In this document: one piece after another, positions 48,929 to 58,275 of the stretch
How the letters are laid out: each line of letters starts with the position of its first letter
How positions within the stretch are numbered: the stretch's first letter is position 1
Assembly: GCF_004114955.1 (NCBI RefSeq)
Contig: NZ_CP030053.1
Span: 3,224,001-3,288,000 of the forward strand
Source of the DNA: Bradyrhizobium guangzhouense
GTDB lineage: Bacteria; Pseudomonadota; Alphaproteobacteria; Rhizobiales; Xanthobacteraceae
Length of the DNA stretch: 64,000 nt
Direction of reading: 5' to 3'
Notes under the pieces: generated by a model
Told to the model about the DNA's origin: nothing
Seen by the model: only the letters and a program-made list of their open reading frames with translations
Database searches by the model: none
Made by a program: the position numbers and the translations under genes

Positions 48929-49942
48929 TCACTGCACGTCCATCTGCAACCCTTCCTTCTGGATGATGCCGGCGAACTTCTTGGTCTCGGCATCCACGAA
49001 ATCCGCGAATTGCTGCGGCGTGCCGTAGTCGGCGCGGGCGCCCATGGCGGTGATCTGCTTCTTGATGTCGTCGCGCGCCAGCATCGCCTTGACCTGGAGA
49101 TTGAGCGCCTCGAGCACGGGCGCGGGGACGCCCTTTGGCAGGAACACCGAGAACCAGGACGACACGTCGAAATTGGCAAGCTCGGGTGCGCTCTCGCGCA
49201 TGGTCGGCAGATCAGGTGCGAGCTCGCTGCGCTCGGTGGTGGTGACGCAGAGGCCGTTGAGCGTGCCGTTCTGCACCTGCGGCAGGCTCGGATAGAGATT
49301 GTCGAACAGGACCTGGATGTCGCCGGCGAGCGCGGCCTGGAGCGCAGGGCCGGCGCCGCGGAACGGGATGTGCGTCATCTTCAGGCCGGTGAGCTGGAGG
49401 AACCAGGCGCCGGTGAGGTGAGGGCTCTGGCCGACGCCCGACGAGGCGTAGCTGAGCTTGTCGGGATTGGCCTTCAGATAGGCGATCAGCTCGGCGACCG
49501 ACTTGATGCCTGTCTTTGGATGCGCCGACACGATGTTCGGGATCCGGATCATGTTGGAGACAGGCTGGAGCTGGTCAGGCTTGTAGGTGAGGTTCTTGAA
49601 GATGCTGTAGGCGATCGCGTTCGGACCGGGATTGCCGATCAGGATGGTGTGGCCGTCGGCCTTGGAGCGAACCACCTCGGCCGTTCCGATCGTGCCGCCG
49701 CCGCCCGAGCGGTTTTCGACGACTGCGGTCTGGCCCCAGGCGGATTGGAGATGAGCGGCGAGCAATCGGCCCATCACATCGGTCGAGCCGCCGGCTGCGG
49801 CGGGCACGATGATGCGGACGTTCTCCGTCGGCTTCCAATCGGCAAGGCTCGATCGCGGCAGGATCGCTGCGGCCGTCAGGCCAGCGGCACCGGTGAGCAC
49901 GCCGCGGCGGGACAACAATCTCGTCGGAAGCTTGTTGGGCAC
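48929..49942 (-). CDS. Tripartite tricarboxylate transporter (TTT) substrate-binding protein, Bug family
   Basis: 337 residues, periplasmic. Start is GTG 49942 with GGGAG before it. The N terminus has a twin arginine followed by a hydrophobic stretch (LSRRGVLTGAAGLTAAAI), a Tat-like signal. Bug fold motifs: RIIVPAAAGGSTDVMGRLLA, VVENRSGGGGTIGT, SYASSGVGQSPHLTG, PFRGAGPALQAALAGDIQ. No TctA/TctB membrane genes follow, so it is an orphan binding protein. Ligand unknown, often a carboxylate. Confidence 0.9.
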   Translation of the reverse strand: MPNKLPTRLLSRRGVLTGAAGLTAAAILPRSSLADWKPTENVRIIVPAAAGGSTDVMGRLLAAHLQSAWGQTAVVENRSGGGGTIGTAEVVRSKADGHTILIGNPGPNAIAYSIFKNLTYKPDQLQPVSNMIRIPNIVSAHPKTGIKSVAELIAYLKANPDKLSYASSGVGQSPHLTGAWFLQLTGLKMTHIPFRGAGPALQAALAGDIQVLFDNLYPSLPQVQNGTLNGLCVTTTERSELAPDLPTMRESAPELANFDVSSWFSVFLPKGVPAPVLEALNLQVKAMLARDDIKKQITAMGARADYGTPQQFADFVDAETKKFAGIIQKEGLQMDVQ

Positions 49943-50073
49943 GAATCCACTCCCTGCTTTTTATTTTGCAGGGAGCGTAGGGAACCCGATGCACAACGGC
50001 AAGTCGCCGGCGAGGATGCGCGTCGTGCGAAGAGCGTCACGACGCCGCAGGCAGAGAGTGTGAGCTCACGATC

Positions 50074-50559
50074 TCAGTTGAAGCTGAGCAGCTTGAACAG
50101 CGGCGCGAGGTAGCTCATCTCCTGACCCGACGTCGGCGTGGTGCGGCTGATGGAGTCGAAGATCTTGCCGTCCTGAAGGCCGTAATTCGCAAGCCGGCGC
50201 ACGCGCCGGTTCTTGTCGAAATAGATCGCGATCACGCGCTGATCGACCACCTTCTGGTTCATGAAGGCGACCGGGCGCTCCGAGCGCTGCGAGATGTAAT
50301 AGAACACCTCGCCGTCCAGCGTCGCGACGGTGGAGGGCGTGCCCATCACGATCAGCACCTGATCCTGGCTCGCGCCGATCGGAATCTGCTCGAGCGCGCC
50401 CGGCGGCAGGATATAGCCCTTCTGGAATTGCTCGCCGGTGCAGCCTGCAAGCGCGGCGCCAACCAGCGTCACGGCCGCGAGCATGCGCAGGCCACGCCAG
50501 CGTGCATAGAGGCTGCGCCGCGGAGTTGCGCGCAGGCTGGTCTGGTTCGTTGTCGTCAT
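50074..50559 (-). CDS. bamE: Outer membrane protein assembly factor BamE
   Basis: 161 residues from ATG 50559. A Cys lipobox lies at VGAALAGC40 after a longer basic N-terminal region (RRSLYARWRGLRM), so it is a lipoprotein of the outer membrane. The SmpA/OmlA domain: PPGALEQIPIGASQDQVLIVMG, TLDGEVFYYISQ, VAIYFDKNRRVRRL. Part of the Bam complex. Divergent from the bc1 chaperone gene, 98 bases apart. A longer frame to 50658 is ignored because it overlaps that promoter. Confidence 0.9.
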   Translation of the reverse strand: MTTTNQTSLRATPRRSLYARWRGLRMLAAVTLVGAALAGCTGEQFQKGYILPPGALEQIPIGASQDQVLIVMGTPSTVATLDGEVFYYISQRSERPVAFMNQKVVDQRVIAIYFDKNRRVRRLANYGLQDGKIFDSISRTTPTSGQEMSYLAPLFKLLSFN

Positions 50560-50657
50560 AGCGGAACTGATTCCGTCCCCTTGCGTCGCGCGAGGCGCTG
50601 AAGTACCGGGCTGGGCGTCTTTATGCAACTCGCGCGCGCCCGCTTGCGGAAACCACA

Positions 50658-51212
50658 ATGCTTTGGCCGTTCAATCACTTCAGGAAACCCCGGCTAGCCC
50701 TGGCCGGCACCATTGAAGCCATCTATGGCATGATCGTGACGCAGGCGCGAGAACCCAAATTTTACCGGGACTTGGGCGTGCCTGACACGGTTAATGGCCG
50801 TTTCGACCTGTTGCTGCTGCACCTGTGGCTGTTGCTGCGGCGGCTGCGGACTGTCGCCCAGGGCGGTGCGGAGCTGTCGCAGGGCCTGTTCGACCGCTTC
50901 TGCGAGGACATGGACGACAATCTGCGCGAGATGGGCGTGGGCGACCAGACCGTCCCGAAGCGGATGCGGGCCTTCGGCGAGGCATTTTACGGCCGCGTCC
51001 AGGCCTACGACCAGGCGATCGCGGCGGGCACCGAGGCGCTGGCGCAGGCGATCTGCAAGAATATCTTGAATGGCGCAGGGCTGGATCAGGCGCGGCGGCT
51101 CGCCGCCTACGCGATAGCGGCTGACGCCGACCTCGGCCAGGCCGGCGATGCCGCCCTGTTGCAGGGCTCCTTCAGGTTTCCCGCGCCGCTTCGGGAGGAT
51201 GAGACATCATGA
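50658..51212 (+). CDS. Ubiquinol-cytochrome c chaperone (CBP3-like)
   Basis: 184 residues, cytosolic. The family pattern is AIYGMIVTQAREPKFYRDLGVPDTVNGRFDLL, then RFCEDMDDNLREMGVGD and VPKRMRAFGEAFYGRVQAYD. Mitochondrial Cbp3 assists cytochrome b in the bc1 complex; a bacterial role in bc1 assembly is assumed. The stop overlaps the next gene (ATGA). Confidence 0.9.
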   Translation: MLWPFNHFRKPRLALAGTIEAIYGMIVTQAREPKFYRDLGVPDTVNGRFDLLLLHLWLLLRRLRTVAQGGAELSQGLFDRFCEDMDDNLREMGVGDQTVPKRMRAFGEAFYGRVQAYDQAIAAGTEALAQAICKNILNGAGLDQARRLAAYAIAADADLGQAGDAALLQGSFRFPAPLREDETS

Positions 51213-51790
51213 ACAGATCGATCACCGGGGCCGGGCCGGATCCCTGGCGTTCACCCGTCATGGTGGCGCAAATTCCCGATACCGGGCTTCATCGTGAACT
51301 CGAAGCCTCGGAGGCCGAGCGTCGGGCCATGGCCGATCTTGCGGGCGTGCGCGACATTCCCTCGGCTCATGCCGATTTCGACGTCGAGCCGAAGAGCGGC
51401 GGCCGGGTCCAGGTCACGGGCCGGGTCCGGGCCCGGGTCGGCCAGACCTGCGTGGTCACGCTCGATCCGATCGAGAGCGAGATCGACGAGGAGGTCGATC
51501 TGACTTTTGCGCCGGAGGCCGAGGCGCGGCGGCTGGAGGACCTGATCGAGGAAGGGCAGGACGACGAGGAGCCGCCGCAGGTCGCCGATCCGCCCGAGGC
51601 GATCGTCAACGGAATCATCGACCTCGGTCGCATCGCGACCGATGCGCTGTTCCTGGCGATCGATCCTTATCCCCGCAAGCCAGGTGCCGTGTTCGAGGCG
51701 GAGGTCACCGCACCCGATCCCGAGGACCATCCGTTCGCGGCGCTCAAGGCGCTTCAGGACAACCAGCAGGGCAAGAAGAAAGGCAAATAG
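51209..51790 (+). CDS. yceD: YceD/DUF177 family protein
   Basis: 193 residues. YceD proteins support 23S rRNA accumulation and often precede rpmF and plsX. Here rpmF is absent but plsX follows. Landmarks: RVQVTGRVRARVGQTCVVTLDPIESEID, then DDEEPPQVADPPEAIVNGIIDLGRIATDALFLAIDPYPRKPG. One Cys. A basic tail QQGKKKGK. The 298-base gap to plsX has no gene I can support. Confidence 0.87.
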   Translation: MNRSITGAGPDPWRSPVMVAQIPDTGLHRELEASEAERRAMADLAGVRDIPSAHADFDVEPKSGGRVQVTGRVRARVGQTCVVTLDPIESEIDEEVDLTFAPEAEARRLEDLIEEGQDDEEPPQVADPPEAIVNGIIDLGRIATDALFLAIDPYPRKPGAVFEAEVTAPDPEDHPFAALKALQDNQQGKKKGK

Positions 51791-52088
51791 CTGGGCATTC
51801 CCCCGTAAGAGCGCTGTCCTGTGTGGTGTGAGCTGCTTGCCGGACCGGTTTGAAAGGCTGGCTTATCCATCTGATTATTATGATATTTCTGTGGATTTGA
51901 GGGGCGGGCGGCAGATCGTCCTTAGTCCAAAAGGCTGGGGGCAAGAGGTTGTTTCAGGATAGCAAAACGCTATTGTCGCGCCCCGGTCAGGGTGCGGCGT
52001 GGCGCTTGGCCGGTCGCCATGTCCATGGCGTACCCATTTTGCGGCCGGCTCGTTCAAGACCGCACCAGACCAGGTTTCCGGGACTTCT

Positions 52089-53150
52089 ATGCCAAGCAAG
52101 GTTCGCATCGCGCTGGACGCCATGGGGGGCGATGACGGCGCTGCCGTGGTTATTCCAGGCGCAGCCATTTCGCTCGCGAGGCATCGGGACACCGAATTCC
52201 TGCTGGTCGGGGACCGCGCCCGGATCGAGCCCGAGCTCGACCGGCACCCCGAGTTGAAGTCCGTTTCGAGGATCGTCCATACGGACGTCGCCGTCAGCGG
52301 CTCGGACAAGCCGAGCCAGGCCCTGCGGCGCGGCCGCAAGACCTCGTCGATGTGGCTCGCGATCGATGCGGTCAAGAAGGGGGAGGCCGATGTCGCGGTC
52401 TCCGCCGGTAATACCGGCGCGCTGATGGCGATGGCCCGGTTCCACCTGCGCACGCTGCGCGGCATCGACCGCCCGGCCATTTCAGCGATTTGGCCGACCC
52501 AGCGCGGCCAGTCCGTCGTGCTCGATCTCGGCGCCACGATCGGCGGCGATGCGCGCCATCTGGTTGCGCTCGCGGTGATGGGCGCAGCCATGGTGAGCGT
52601 GGTGTTCGACAAGAAGCGCCCCACGGTCGGCCTGCTCAATATCGGCACCGAGGAGATCAAGGGGCACGAGGAGATCCGCGAGGCCGGCGAGATCCTGCGC
52701 GCGATGAACCTGCCGGAACTCGAATATATCGGCTTCGTCGAGGGTGACGGCATCGGCAAGGGCGTGGCCGACGTGATCGTGACCGAGGGCTACAGCGGCA
52801 ACATCGCGCTCAAGGCCGCCGAAGGAACCGCCCGCCAGATGGCGGAATTACTCCGCAACGAGATTCAGCGGAGCTGGCTGTCCAAGCTTGGCTATCTCTT
52901 TGCCCGCAATGCCTTCCAGGCCCTGCGCGACAAGATGGACCCGAACAAGTCGAATGGCGGCGTGCTGCTGGGTCTCAACGGACTGGTGGTCAAGAGCCAC
53001 GGCGGAATCAACGCCGAAGGCTTTGCCTATGCGATCGATGTTGGCTATGAGATGGCTCACTACGATCTCCTGAACAAGATCAATCAGATGCTCAACCGCG
53101 AGGGTGGTGCACTCAATTCCGTGCAGACCGCGCAGGAGGCTGTTTCGTGA
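52089..53150 (+). CDS. plsX: Phosphate acyltransferase PlsX
   Basis: 353 residues from ATG 52089. Makes acyl-phosphate from acyl-ACP for phospholipid synthesis. Motifs: [88 protein letters not shown]. Its stop overlaps the fabH start (GTGA). The upstream frame is not used. Confidence 0.96.
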   Translation: MPSKVRIALDAMGGDDGAAVVIPGAAISLARHRDTEFLLVGDRARIEPELDRHPELKSVSRIVHTDVAVSGSDKPSQALRRGRKTSSMWLAIDAVKKGEADVAVSAGNTGALMAMARFHLRTLRGIDRPAISAIWPTQRGQSVVLDLGATIGGDARHLVALAVMGAAMVSVVFDKKRPTVGLLNIGTEEIKGHEEIREAGEILRAMNLPELEYIGFVEGDGIGKGVADVIVTEGYSGNIALKAAEGTARQMAELLRNEIQRSWLSKLGYLFARNAFQALRDKMDPNKSNGGVLLGLNGLVVKSHGGINAEGFAYAIDVGYEMAHYDLLNKINQMLNREGGALNSVQTAQEAVS

Positions 53151-54127
53151 CTCAAATTCGTTCGGTCGTGCTGGGCTGCGGCTCTTATTTGCCGGAGCAG
53201 GTGGTGACCAACGCCCAGTTGGCAGCGCGTATCGACACGTCCGACGAGTGGATCGTGCAGCGCACCGGCATTCGCGAACGGCACATTGCCGCCGAGGGAG
53301 AATTCACCTCGCATCTGGCGATCAAGGCGGCGCAGGCCGCGCTCGCGGATGCCGGCATGGACGCGCAGTCGATCGAACTGATCGTGCTCGCGACCTCGAC
53401 GCCCGATAACACCTTCCCAGCAACCGCGGTCGCCGTGCAGCACGCGCTCGGCATCAATCATGGCGCGGCGTTCGATCTTCAGGCGGTGTGCTCGGGCTTC
53501 GTGTTCGCGCTCGCGACGGCCGACAATTTCCTGCGTACCGGCGCCTACAAGCGTGCGCTGGTGATTGGCGCCGAGACCTTCTCGCGCATCCTCGACTGGA
53601 ATGATCGTGGTACCTGCGTGCTGTTCGGCGACGGCGCCGGCGCGGTCGTGCTCGAGGCGCAGGAACAGCCGGGCAAGGCTGCCACCGACCGTGGCGTGGT
53701 GACGACGCATCTGCGCTCGGACGGCCGGCACAAAGCAAAGCTGTTCGTCGACGGCGGGCCGTCCTCGACCCAGACGGTCGGTCACCTGCGCATGGAGGGT
53801 CGAGAGGTTTTCAAGCATGCGGTCGGCATGATCACCGACGTGATCGTCGACGCCTTCCAGGCGACAGGGCTCAATGCCGACAGCATCGACTGGTTCGTGC
53901 CGCACCAGGCCAACAAGCGAATCATCGACGCCTCCGCCCACAAGCTCCATATCGCTCCGGAGAAGGTGGTGCTGACCGTGGACCGCCACGGCAACACCTC
54001 GGCGGCCTCGATACCGCTGGCGCTATCGGTGGCGCGCAAGGACGGGCGCATCAAGCGCGGCGACATGGTTCTCCTGGAAGCCATGGGCGGCGGCTTCACC
54101 TGGGGCTCCGCGCTGGTGCGCTGGTAA
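53147..54127 (+). CDS. fabH: 3-oxoacyl-[acyl-carrier-protein] synthase III
   Basis: 326 residues starting at GTG 53147 within the plsX stop. Starts fatty-acid chains from acetyl-CoA and malonyl-ACP. The Cys-His-Asn triad is C115 ([12 protein letters not shown]), the His of [13 protein letters not shown], and the Asn of [13 protein letters not shown]. Family opening [15 protein letters not shown]. Tight plsX-fabH coupling is standard. Confidence 0.96.
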   Translation: MTQIRSVVLGCGSYLPEQVVTNAQLAARIDTSDEWIVQRTGIRERHIAAEGEFTSHLAIKAAQAALADAGMDAQSIELIVLATSTPDNTFPATAVAVQHALGINHGAAFDLQAVCSGFVFALATADNFLRTGAYKRALVIGAETFSRILDWNDRGTCVLFGDGAGAVVLEAQEQPGKAATDRGVVTTHLRSDGRHKAKLFVDGGPSSTQTVGHLRMEGREVFKHAVGMITDVIVDAFQATGLNADSIDWFVPHQANKRIIDASAHKLHIAPEKVVLTVDRHGNTSAASIPLALSVARKDGRIKRGDMVLLEAMGGGFTWGSALVRW

Positions 54128-54195
54128 AGCCACATCAGCTAAAAATTTGCCGGAATTTGCGCCTGATATCGATGCTTCTGCATTGATGAACGGTG

Positions 54196-54224
54196 TTGAC
54201 CGCCGTATCGTAAGTTCATAATTT
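54196..54224 (+). promoter_or_regulatory. Candidate sigma-70 promoter for ihfA
   Basis: TTGACC (54196-54201), 17-base spacing and TAATTT (54219-54224), 38 bases before the ihfA start, in an AT-richer stretch after fabH. Confidence 0.45.
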
Positions 54225-54261
54225 CAGACAACAATTGTTCGCCGTGATGTGGGGCAGGGCG

Positions 54262-54603
54262 ATGACCGATCAAAGTAAAACCGTAACGCGTGTGGATCTC
54301 TGCGAGGCCGTCTACCAGAAGGTGGGACTGTCGCGGACGGAATCGTCTGCGTTCGTGGAACTCGTGCTGAAGGAGATCACCGATTGCCTCGAGAAGGGCG
54401 AGACGGTGAAGCTGTCCTCGTTCGGCTCCTTCATGGTCCGCAAGAAGGGCCAGCGCATCGGTCGCAATCCGAAGACCGGCACCGAGGTGCCGATTTCGCC
54501 GCGACGGGTGATGGTATTCAAGCCATCGGCGATCCTGAAGCAGCGGATCAACGGCCAGCACCGTGCCAATGGCGATGCCAGCAAGGCGCAACCCGAGGCG
54601 TAA
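54262..54603 (+). CDS. ihfA: Integration host factor alpha subunit
   Basis: 113 residues from ATG 54262; ATGs at 54235 and 54247 are in frame but less likely. HU/IHF fold: [39 protein letters not shown], then [20 protein letters not shown] with the DNA-intercalating proline arm. Typical Lys/Gln-rich tail. Pairs with IhfB (not in the window). Followed by a merR gene in the usual alphaproteobacterial order. Confidence 0.95.
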   Translation: MTDQSKTVTRVDLCEAVYQKVGLSRTESSAFVELVLKEITDCLEKGETVKLSSFGSFMVRKKGQRIGRNPKTGTEVPISPRRVMVFKPSAILKQRINGQHRANGDASKAQPEA

Positions 54604-54630
54604 TCCGCCTGTCGGAAAAGGATTGGGCAT

Positions 54631-55209
54631 TTGGACAAGGCGCCGGATGCGTTCCGAACCATCAGCGAAGTAGCGCAGGAACTCGACATTCCGCAGCACG
54701 TGCTGCGGTTCTGGGAGACCCGCTTCTCCCAGATCAAGCCGATGAAGCGCAGCGGCGGCCGTCGCTATTACCGCCCCGACGATGTCGACCTGCTCAAGGG
54801 CATCCGCCGGCTGCTCTACGGCGAGGGCTACACCATCCGCGGGGTGCAGCGGATCCTGAAGGAGCATGGCGTCAAATCGGTGCAGGGCCTGGCCGATGGC
54901 GCAGCCGCAGTCTCGTTCGGGGCGATCGAGGATGCCATCGGCGCGAGCCTGATGGAGCCGGACGACGAGCCGCCCATCAAGGGCATCACGGATGCCGACG
55001 ATGACGACTATCAGGGCGACGAGGAGGAAGGCATCGACTTCCGCTTCACCGAGGTCGACGACGAGGACATCCTCACCACCTTCCGCAAAGGTGGCGCGCC
55101 CGCCGCGCCGGCCGGTCCCAGCGCGCTGGACCGGGAACGGCTGGGACGGGCGCTTGCCGATCTGGTCGCCTGCCGGGACATGCTGGACCAGGCGCTGAAG
55201 GACGGCTGA
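54631..55209 (+). CDS. MerR-family transcriptional regulator
   Basis: 192 residues starting at TTG 54631 ([19 protein letters not shown] in frame; no ATG nearby). The winged helix is [58 protein letters not shown]. The acidic middle ([17 protein letters not shown]) and C-terminal helix ([20 protein letters not shown]) contain no metal-binding cysteines like those of MerR. Common ihfA neighbour in this group; targets unknown. Confidence 0.85.
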   Translation: MDKAPDAFRTISEVAQELDIPQHVLRFWETRFSQIKPMKRSGGRRYYRPDDVDLLKGIRRLLYGEGYTIRGVQRILKEHGVKSVQGLADGAAAVSFGAIEDAIGASLMEPDDEPPIKGITDADDDDYQGDEEEGIDFRFTEVDDEDILTTFRKGGAPAAPAGPSALDRERLGRALADLVACRDMLDQALKDG

Positions 55210-55321
55210 CGGCGCTTTTCCTTTGGCTATGCGGGCAGTTCCGGACGGCTTTGGGCGAACACACCAAAATGGTGCGGCTCGCCTTGCGTAAAGCGTCGAT
55301 CCTAGCTAATGGAACGACGTT

Positions 55322-55399
55322 CGGAGCGTGGCGCAGCCCGGTTAGCGCACTAGTCTGGGAGACTAGGGGTCGGAGGTTCAAATCCTCTCGCTCCGACCA
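55322..55399 (+). tRNA. tRNA-Pro(GGG)
   Basis: CGGAGCGTGGCGCAGCCCGG start, anticodon loop CTGGGAG (GGG), GGAGGTTCAAATCC T-arm, acceptor CGGAGCG/CGCTCCG and encoded CCA end. 78 nt. Confidence 0.95.
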
Positions 55400-55495
55400 T
55401 TTTCTTCAGAGAAGGTCTGATGCTTGCGCGATCGCCGATCGGCAAGTGATCCGCGGTATTTGTCAGTGGCTGGCGCTCAGCAACCGGTCGGGCGG

Positions 55496-55720
55496 TCACT
55501 GCTGCTCCGCGCCGGCTTTACTGCGAGTCCAAATCGGGACGGCAAAGGCAAGTTGATACTGTCCCATCGTGTCCACGAACGAGGCTTGCGCGCTCTGCAG
55601 GCGTTTGGTCAGCCCGGCGACATTCAGGTCCAGGGTTGCATCGGCGGCTAAAAGCGACATCGAGACGCACGCAATTGTCCCCGCGATGCCGATAGCCTTC
55701 CATTCTCGTGATTGAGTCAT
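55496..55720 (-). CDS. Possible small secreted protein
   Basis: 74 residues with a signal-like start (MTQSREWKAIGIAGTIACVS, MSLLAADA) then helical mature part LDLNVAGLTKRLQSAQASFVD. No strong ribosome site precedes ATG 55720 and no family is recognised. Composition looks protein-like but evidence is thin. The rest of the 55400-55873 interval shows nothing else. Confidence 0.35.
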   Translation of the reverse strand: MTQSREWKAIGIAGTIACVSMSLLAADATLDLNVAGLTKRLQSAQASFVDTMGQYQLAFAVPIWTRSKAGAEQQ

Positions 55721-55873
55721 CTTACTTGCTCATGTATTTACTGTCCTTTCGGAATTCAACCCCTCCACTGCACGGCGCGCGCACGCGTTGTTGAACTGCG
55801 ACGGTTCGGTCACGCCGTGGCGCGTGTCGTCCTGGCCGCTCGCGAATCGATTGCGGCTTCTGCCGGCCGCCAA

Positions 55874-56494
55874 CTATTTCAAAAAGCCCACCACCATCCG
55901 CGTCGTCTCATCGACCAGCGTTTGCACCATCTTGTCCGGCGGCATCTCGGCCTGGTTCAGCACGATGTTATGCGCGACGGCTTCGATGGCGCTGACGCAG
56001 ATGAAGGTCGCGACATCGAGGTCGATCCTGCGCATCTCCTTGCGGCGGCTGTCGAGATAGGCGCGCACGAGGGTGTGGACCTCGCGGTTGAAGGCTTCGA
56101 CGTCGAGCTTGCCCGCGCGCGGAATCTGCTCGGCAAGCACGCGGTGCAGTTCGGGGTTGATGCGGTGCGCTGCGACCGCGACGGTGACGAGGCGGCGCAC
56201 GGCTTTCTCGATTGGCAAATCGGCGACCTCGATGAGCGTCGCGCGGACCAGCCCCATGATCTCCTCGTTGTGACGATCGATCACGGCGGCGACGAGCGCC
56301 TCCTTGCTCGGGAAATATTGATACAGCGAGCCGACGCTGACGCCGGCGACCTCGGCGATCCGGTTGGTGCTCGTCTTCTCAAAACCGTCCTTGACCAGAA
56401 TGCGAGCGGTTGCCTCCACCAACGCGTCGACGGTGGCGCGCGATCGCTCCTGCGAGGCTTTTTTCCGGGGTGTTGTAGGTGGTTTGCGGGCCAC
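55874..56494 (-). CDS. TetR-family transcriptional regulator
   Basis: 206 residues from GTG 56494; the frame opens further up to ATG 56542, but that region overlaps the palindrome described next. N-terminal HTH: VDALVEATARILVKDGFEK, TSTNRIAEVAGVSVGSLYQYFPSK. The C-terminal ligand-binding part is TetR_C-like (HRINPELHRVLAEQIPRAG, VATFICVSAIEAVAHNIV). Divergent from an esterase gene, which it probably controls. Confidence 0.87.
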   Translation of the reverse strand: MARKPPTTPRKKASQERSRATVDALVEATARILVKDGFEKTSTNRIAEVAGVSVGSLYQYFPSKEALVAAVIDRHNEEIMGLVRATLIEVADLPIEKAVRRLVTVAVAAHRINPELHRVLAEQIPRAGKLDVEAFNREVHTLVRAYLDSRRKEMRRIDLDVATFICVSAIEAVAHNIVLNQAEMPPDKMVQTLVDETTRMVVGFLK

Positions 56495-56530
56495 GACCTT
56501 GTGATCTGAACGCGAGTAGGAAAAGCGAGT

Positions 56531-56544
56531 GAATGCTCGCATTA
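56531..56544. promoter_or_regulatory. Palindrome between TetR and esterase genes
   Basis: AATGC-TC-GCATT (56532-56543) is a perfect dyad, within GTGAATGCTCGCATTAT. Overlapping GCGAG/CTCGC arms (56525-56540) occur too. A typical TetR operator size, in the divergent intergenic region. Confidence 0.45.
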
Positions 56545-56616
56545 TATCGGCAAGCGGCGGCTGGTCAGCAAGTCTCTTTGTCGCCGCCGTCGGATGAGCC
56601 AGATGGGGATGTGGCC

Positions 56617-57591
56617 ATGAGCGTTGCCAGGATCGTATCCGCCCTGCAGTTTTGCCCGGTCGGTTGCGTGTTCAGTCCGCCGGCCCGGCGCGATCCCGCG
56701 CCGAGCCTGCAAAGTCGCTTGTTCAATTTGCTGCTCCGGCAACTTCCGTACAAGCAGCAGCTCGCCTCCGCCGAAGCCGTGCAGGCACATGTGCAGAAGC
56801 TCGCGCTGGAGCCTGCAACGTTCGAGCCGACGGGTTTGGGGCGGGGCGTCGAGGCGACGCTGACCAAGATGGGCGGATGGCCGGTTTATTACACCGCGCC
56901 GTCGTCGGGCCATGAGGGCTGCAACTTCGTCATGTTCCTGCATGGCGGCGGCTACATCAACGAGATCGTGCCGGCGCATTGGCGCTTTGTCGGCGAGATG
57001 ACGCGCAAGGCAGGCGTCGTCTGCGTCGTGCCGATCTACCCGCTGGCGCCGCGCGCCACCGCGAAGGATGTCGTGCCTGCGACGGCCGAGCTGTTGCGGA
57101 TGCTGCTGGAGGACGCCGGGCCGGCAAAGGTCACGGTGGTCGGCAATTCGGCGGGCGCGGGTCTTGCGCTTGCGGCGTGCCAATGGCTGCGCGACCGCGG
57201 CCACCGCCAGCCGAACCGGCTGATGCTGATCTCGCCTGGAGCCGACGCGTCTGTCAGCCGCCCCGAGCAAGCGGAGATCGCCGCGCACGATCCGATCCAG
57301 GACATTCCTGGCATCATCGAGGCCGGGCGGCTCTATGCCGGTGAGCTCGATGTCGGCCATCCCTTCGTCAGCCCGCTCAACGGCGCATTCCGATCGCTCG
57401 CGCCGATGACGATTTTTTCGGGCACGCGCGATCTGCTCTACCCTGATAGCGTCGATATCGCCGCGCGAGCACGCGCCGCCGGCGTGCCGGTCGAGTTGCA
57501 TCTGTGGCGCGACCAGCCGCACAATTACGCGCTGATGCCGACGCCGGAGGGCCGGCGGGCGCGTGCGATGATTTTGGGGGCGGTGGCTTAA
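56617..57591 (+). CDS. Alpha/beta-hydrolase, HSL-type esterase
   Basis: 324 residues from ATG 56617; the frame extends to 56533. The oxyanion box is FLHGGGYIN and the nucleophile motif VVGNSAGAGLALAA (GNSAG). The acid comes from GTRDLLYPDS and His from DQPHNYALM. This places it in the hormone-sensitive lipase group. Acts on short or medium esters; substrate unknown. Regulation by the divergent TetR protein is likely from the shared palindrome. Confidence 0.87.
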   Translation: MSVARIVSALQFCPVGCVFSPPARRDPAPSLQSRLFNLLLRQLPYKQQLASAEAVQAHVQKLALEPATFEPTGLGRGVEATLTKMGGWPVYYTAPSSGHEGCNFVMFLHGGGYINEIVPAHWRFVGEMTRKAGVVCVVPIYPLAPRATAKDVVPATAELLRMLLEDAGPAKVTVVGNSAGAGLALAACQWLRDRGHRQPNRLMLISPGADASVSRPEQAEIAAHDPIQDIPGIIEAGRLYAGELDVGHPFVSPLNGAFRSLAPMTIFSGTRDLLYPDSVDIAARARAAGVPVELHLWRDQPHNYALMPTPEGRRARAMILGAVA

Positions 57592-57713
57592 AGAAAGAGC
57601 GTGACTGGTGTCACGCTGCGCGCAGCCTCGCGAGCGCTTGCGCCGGTGGTGCCCGCACGAAGGCTGATGCGGCCCCCGGGGCGTCTCCTCGATGTCAATA
57701 GTTTTGCGGGGCC

Positions 57714-57953
57714 TTAGGCGTGTCCCTTGATCTCGTAATGGCCCGGCACGCATTTGTAGCGCTCGAGGCGCCAATTGGCGTGATAGAGCGGATGCTCGTC
57801 CATCCATTTTGCGAGCGGAGCCTGCGCACCGACTGCACATGCCATCATCGACATGTCGGGCGTCATGTTGCTGTCGGTCACGATTTCCTCGACACAGCTG
57901 CCCGAAGCAGCAGCGCCGAGCCGGCAGAGCACGGCAACGACGGTTATGAACAT
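57714..57953 (-). CDS. Small secreted cysteine-containing protein
   Basis: 79 residues from ATG 57953 with GAGGTGACTGGA before it. A hydrophobic start (MFITVVAVLCRLGAAASGS) then SCVEEIVTDSNMTPDMSMMA, a CAVGAQ segment and NWRLERYKCVPGHYEIKGHA. Three mature Cys. Possibly periplasmic. No family recognised. Confidence 0.6.
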   Translation of the reverse strand: MFITVVAVLCRLGAAASGSCVEEIVTDSNMTPDMSMMACAVGAQAPLAKWMDEHPLYHANWRLERYKCVPGHYEIKGHA

Positions 57954-58275
57954 TCCAGTCACCTCATCGGTAGTTTCGACCACGAGGAGGATGCAAGCCG
58001 AGTGCCACAGCCTGTGTCGAAAACGACACGCTGGCTGGGCCTGCTCGCCCCAGTGCCCCATTTGACGATTCGGATTGTAAAAAAATTGCCCCTAAACCGA
58101 AGCCGGACAAATACGGGAACCGCAAGAGAATCGCCCCGTAGGAATGCTGGATTTCAGGGGCAGCGCCGCGCCGCCAGCGCTTCTCACGACCCGCGCAGCC
58201 GATAGGCTCACGTATCGTGGACACCCGCCGAAAGAGCAGGGCGCCACGAGGTTTTTGGAAACGCGAGGGCAGACC

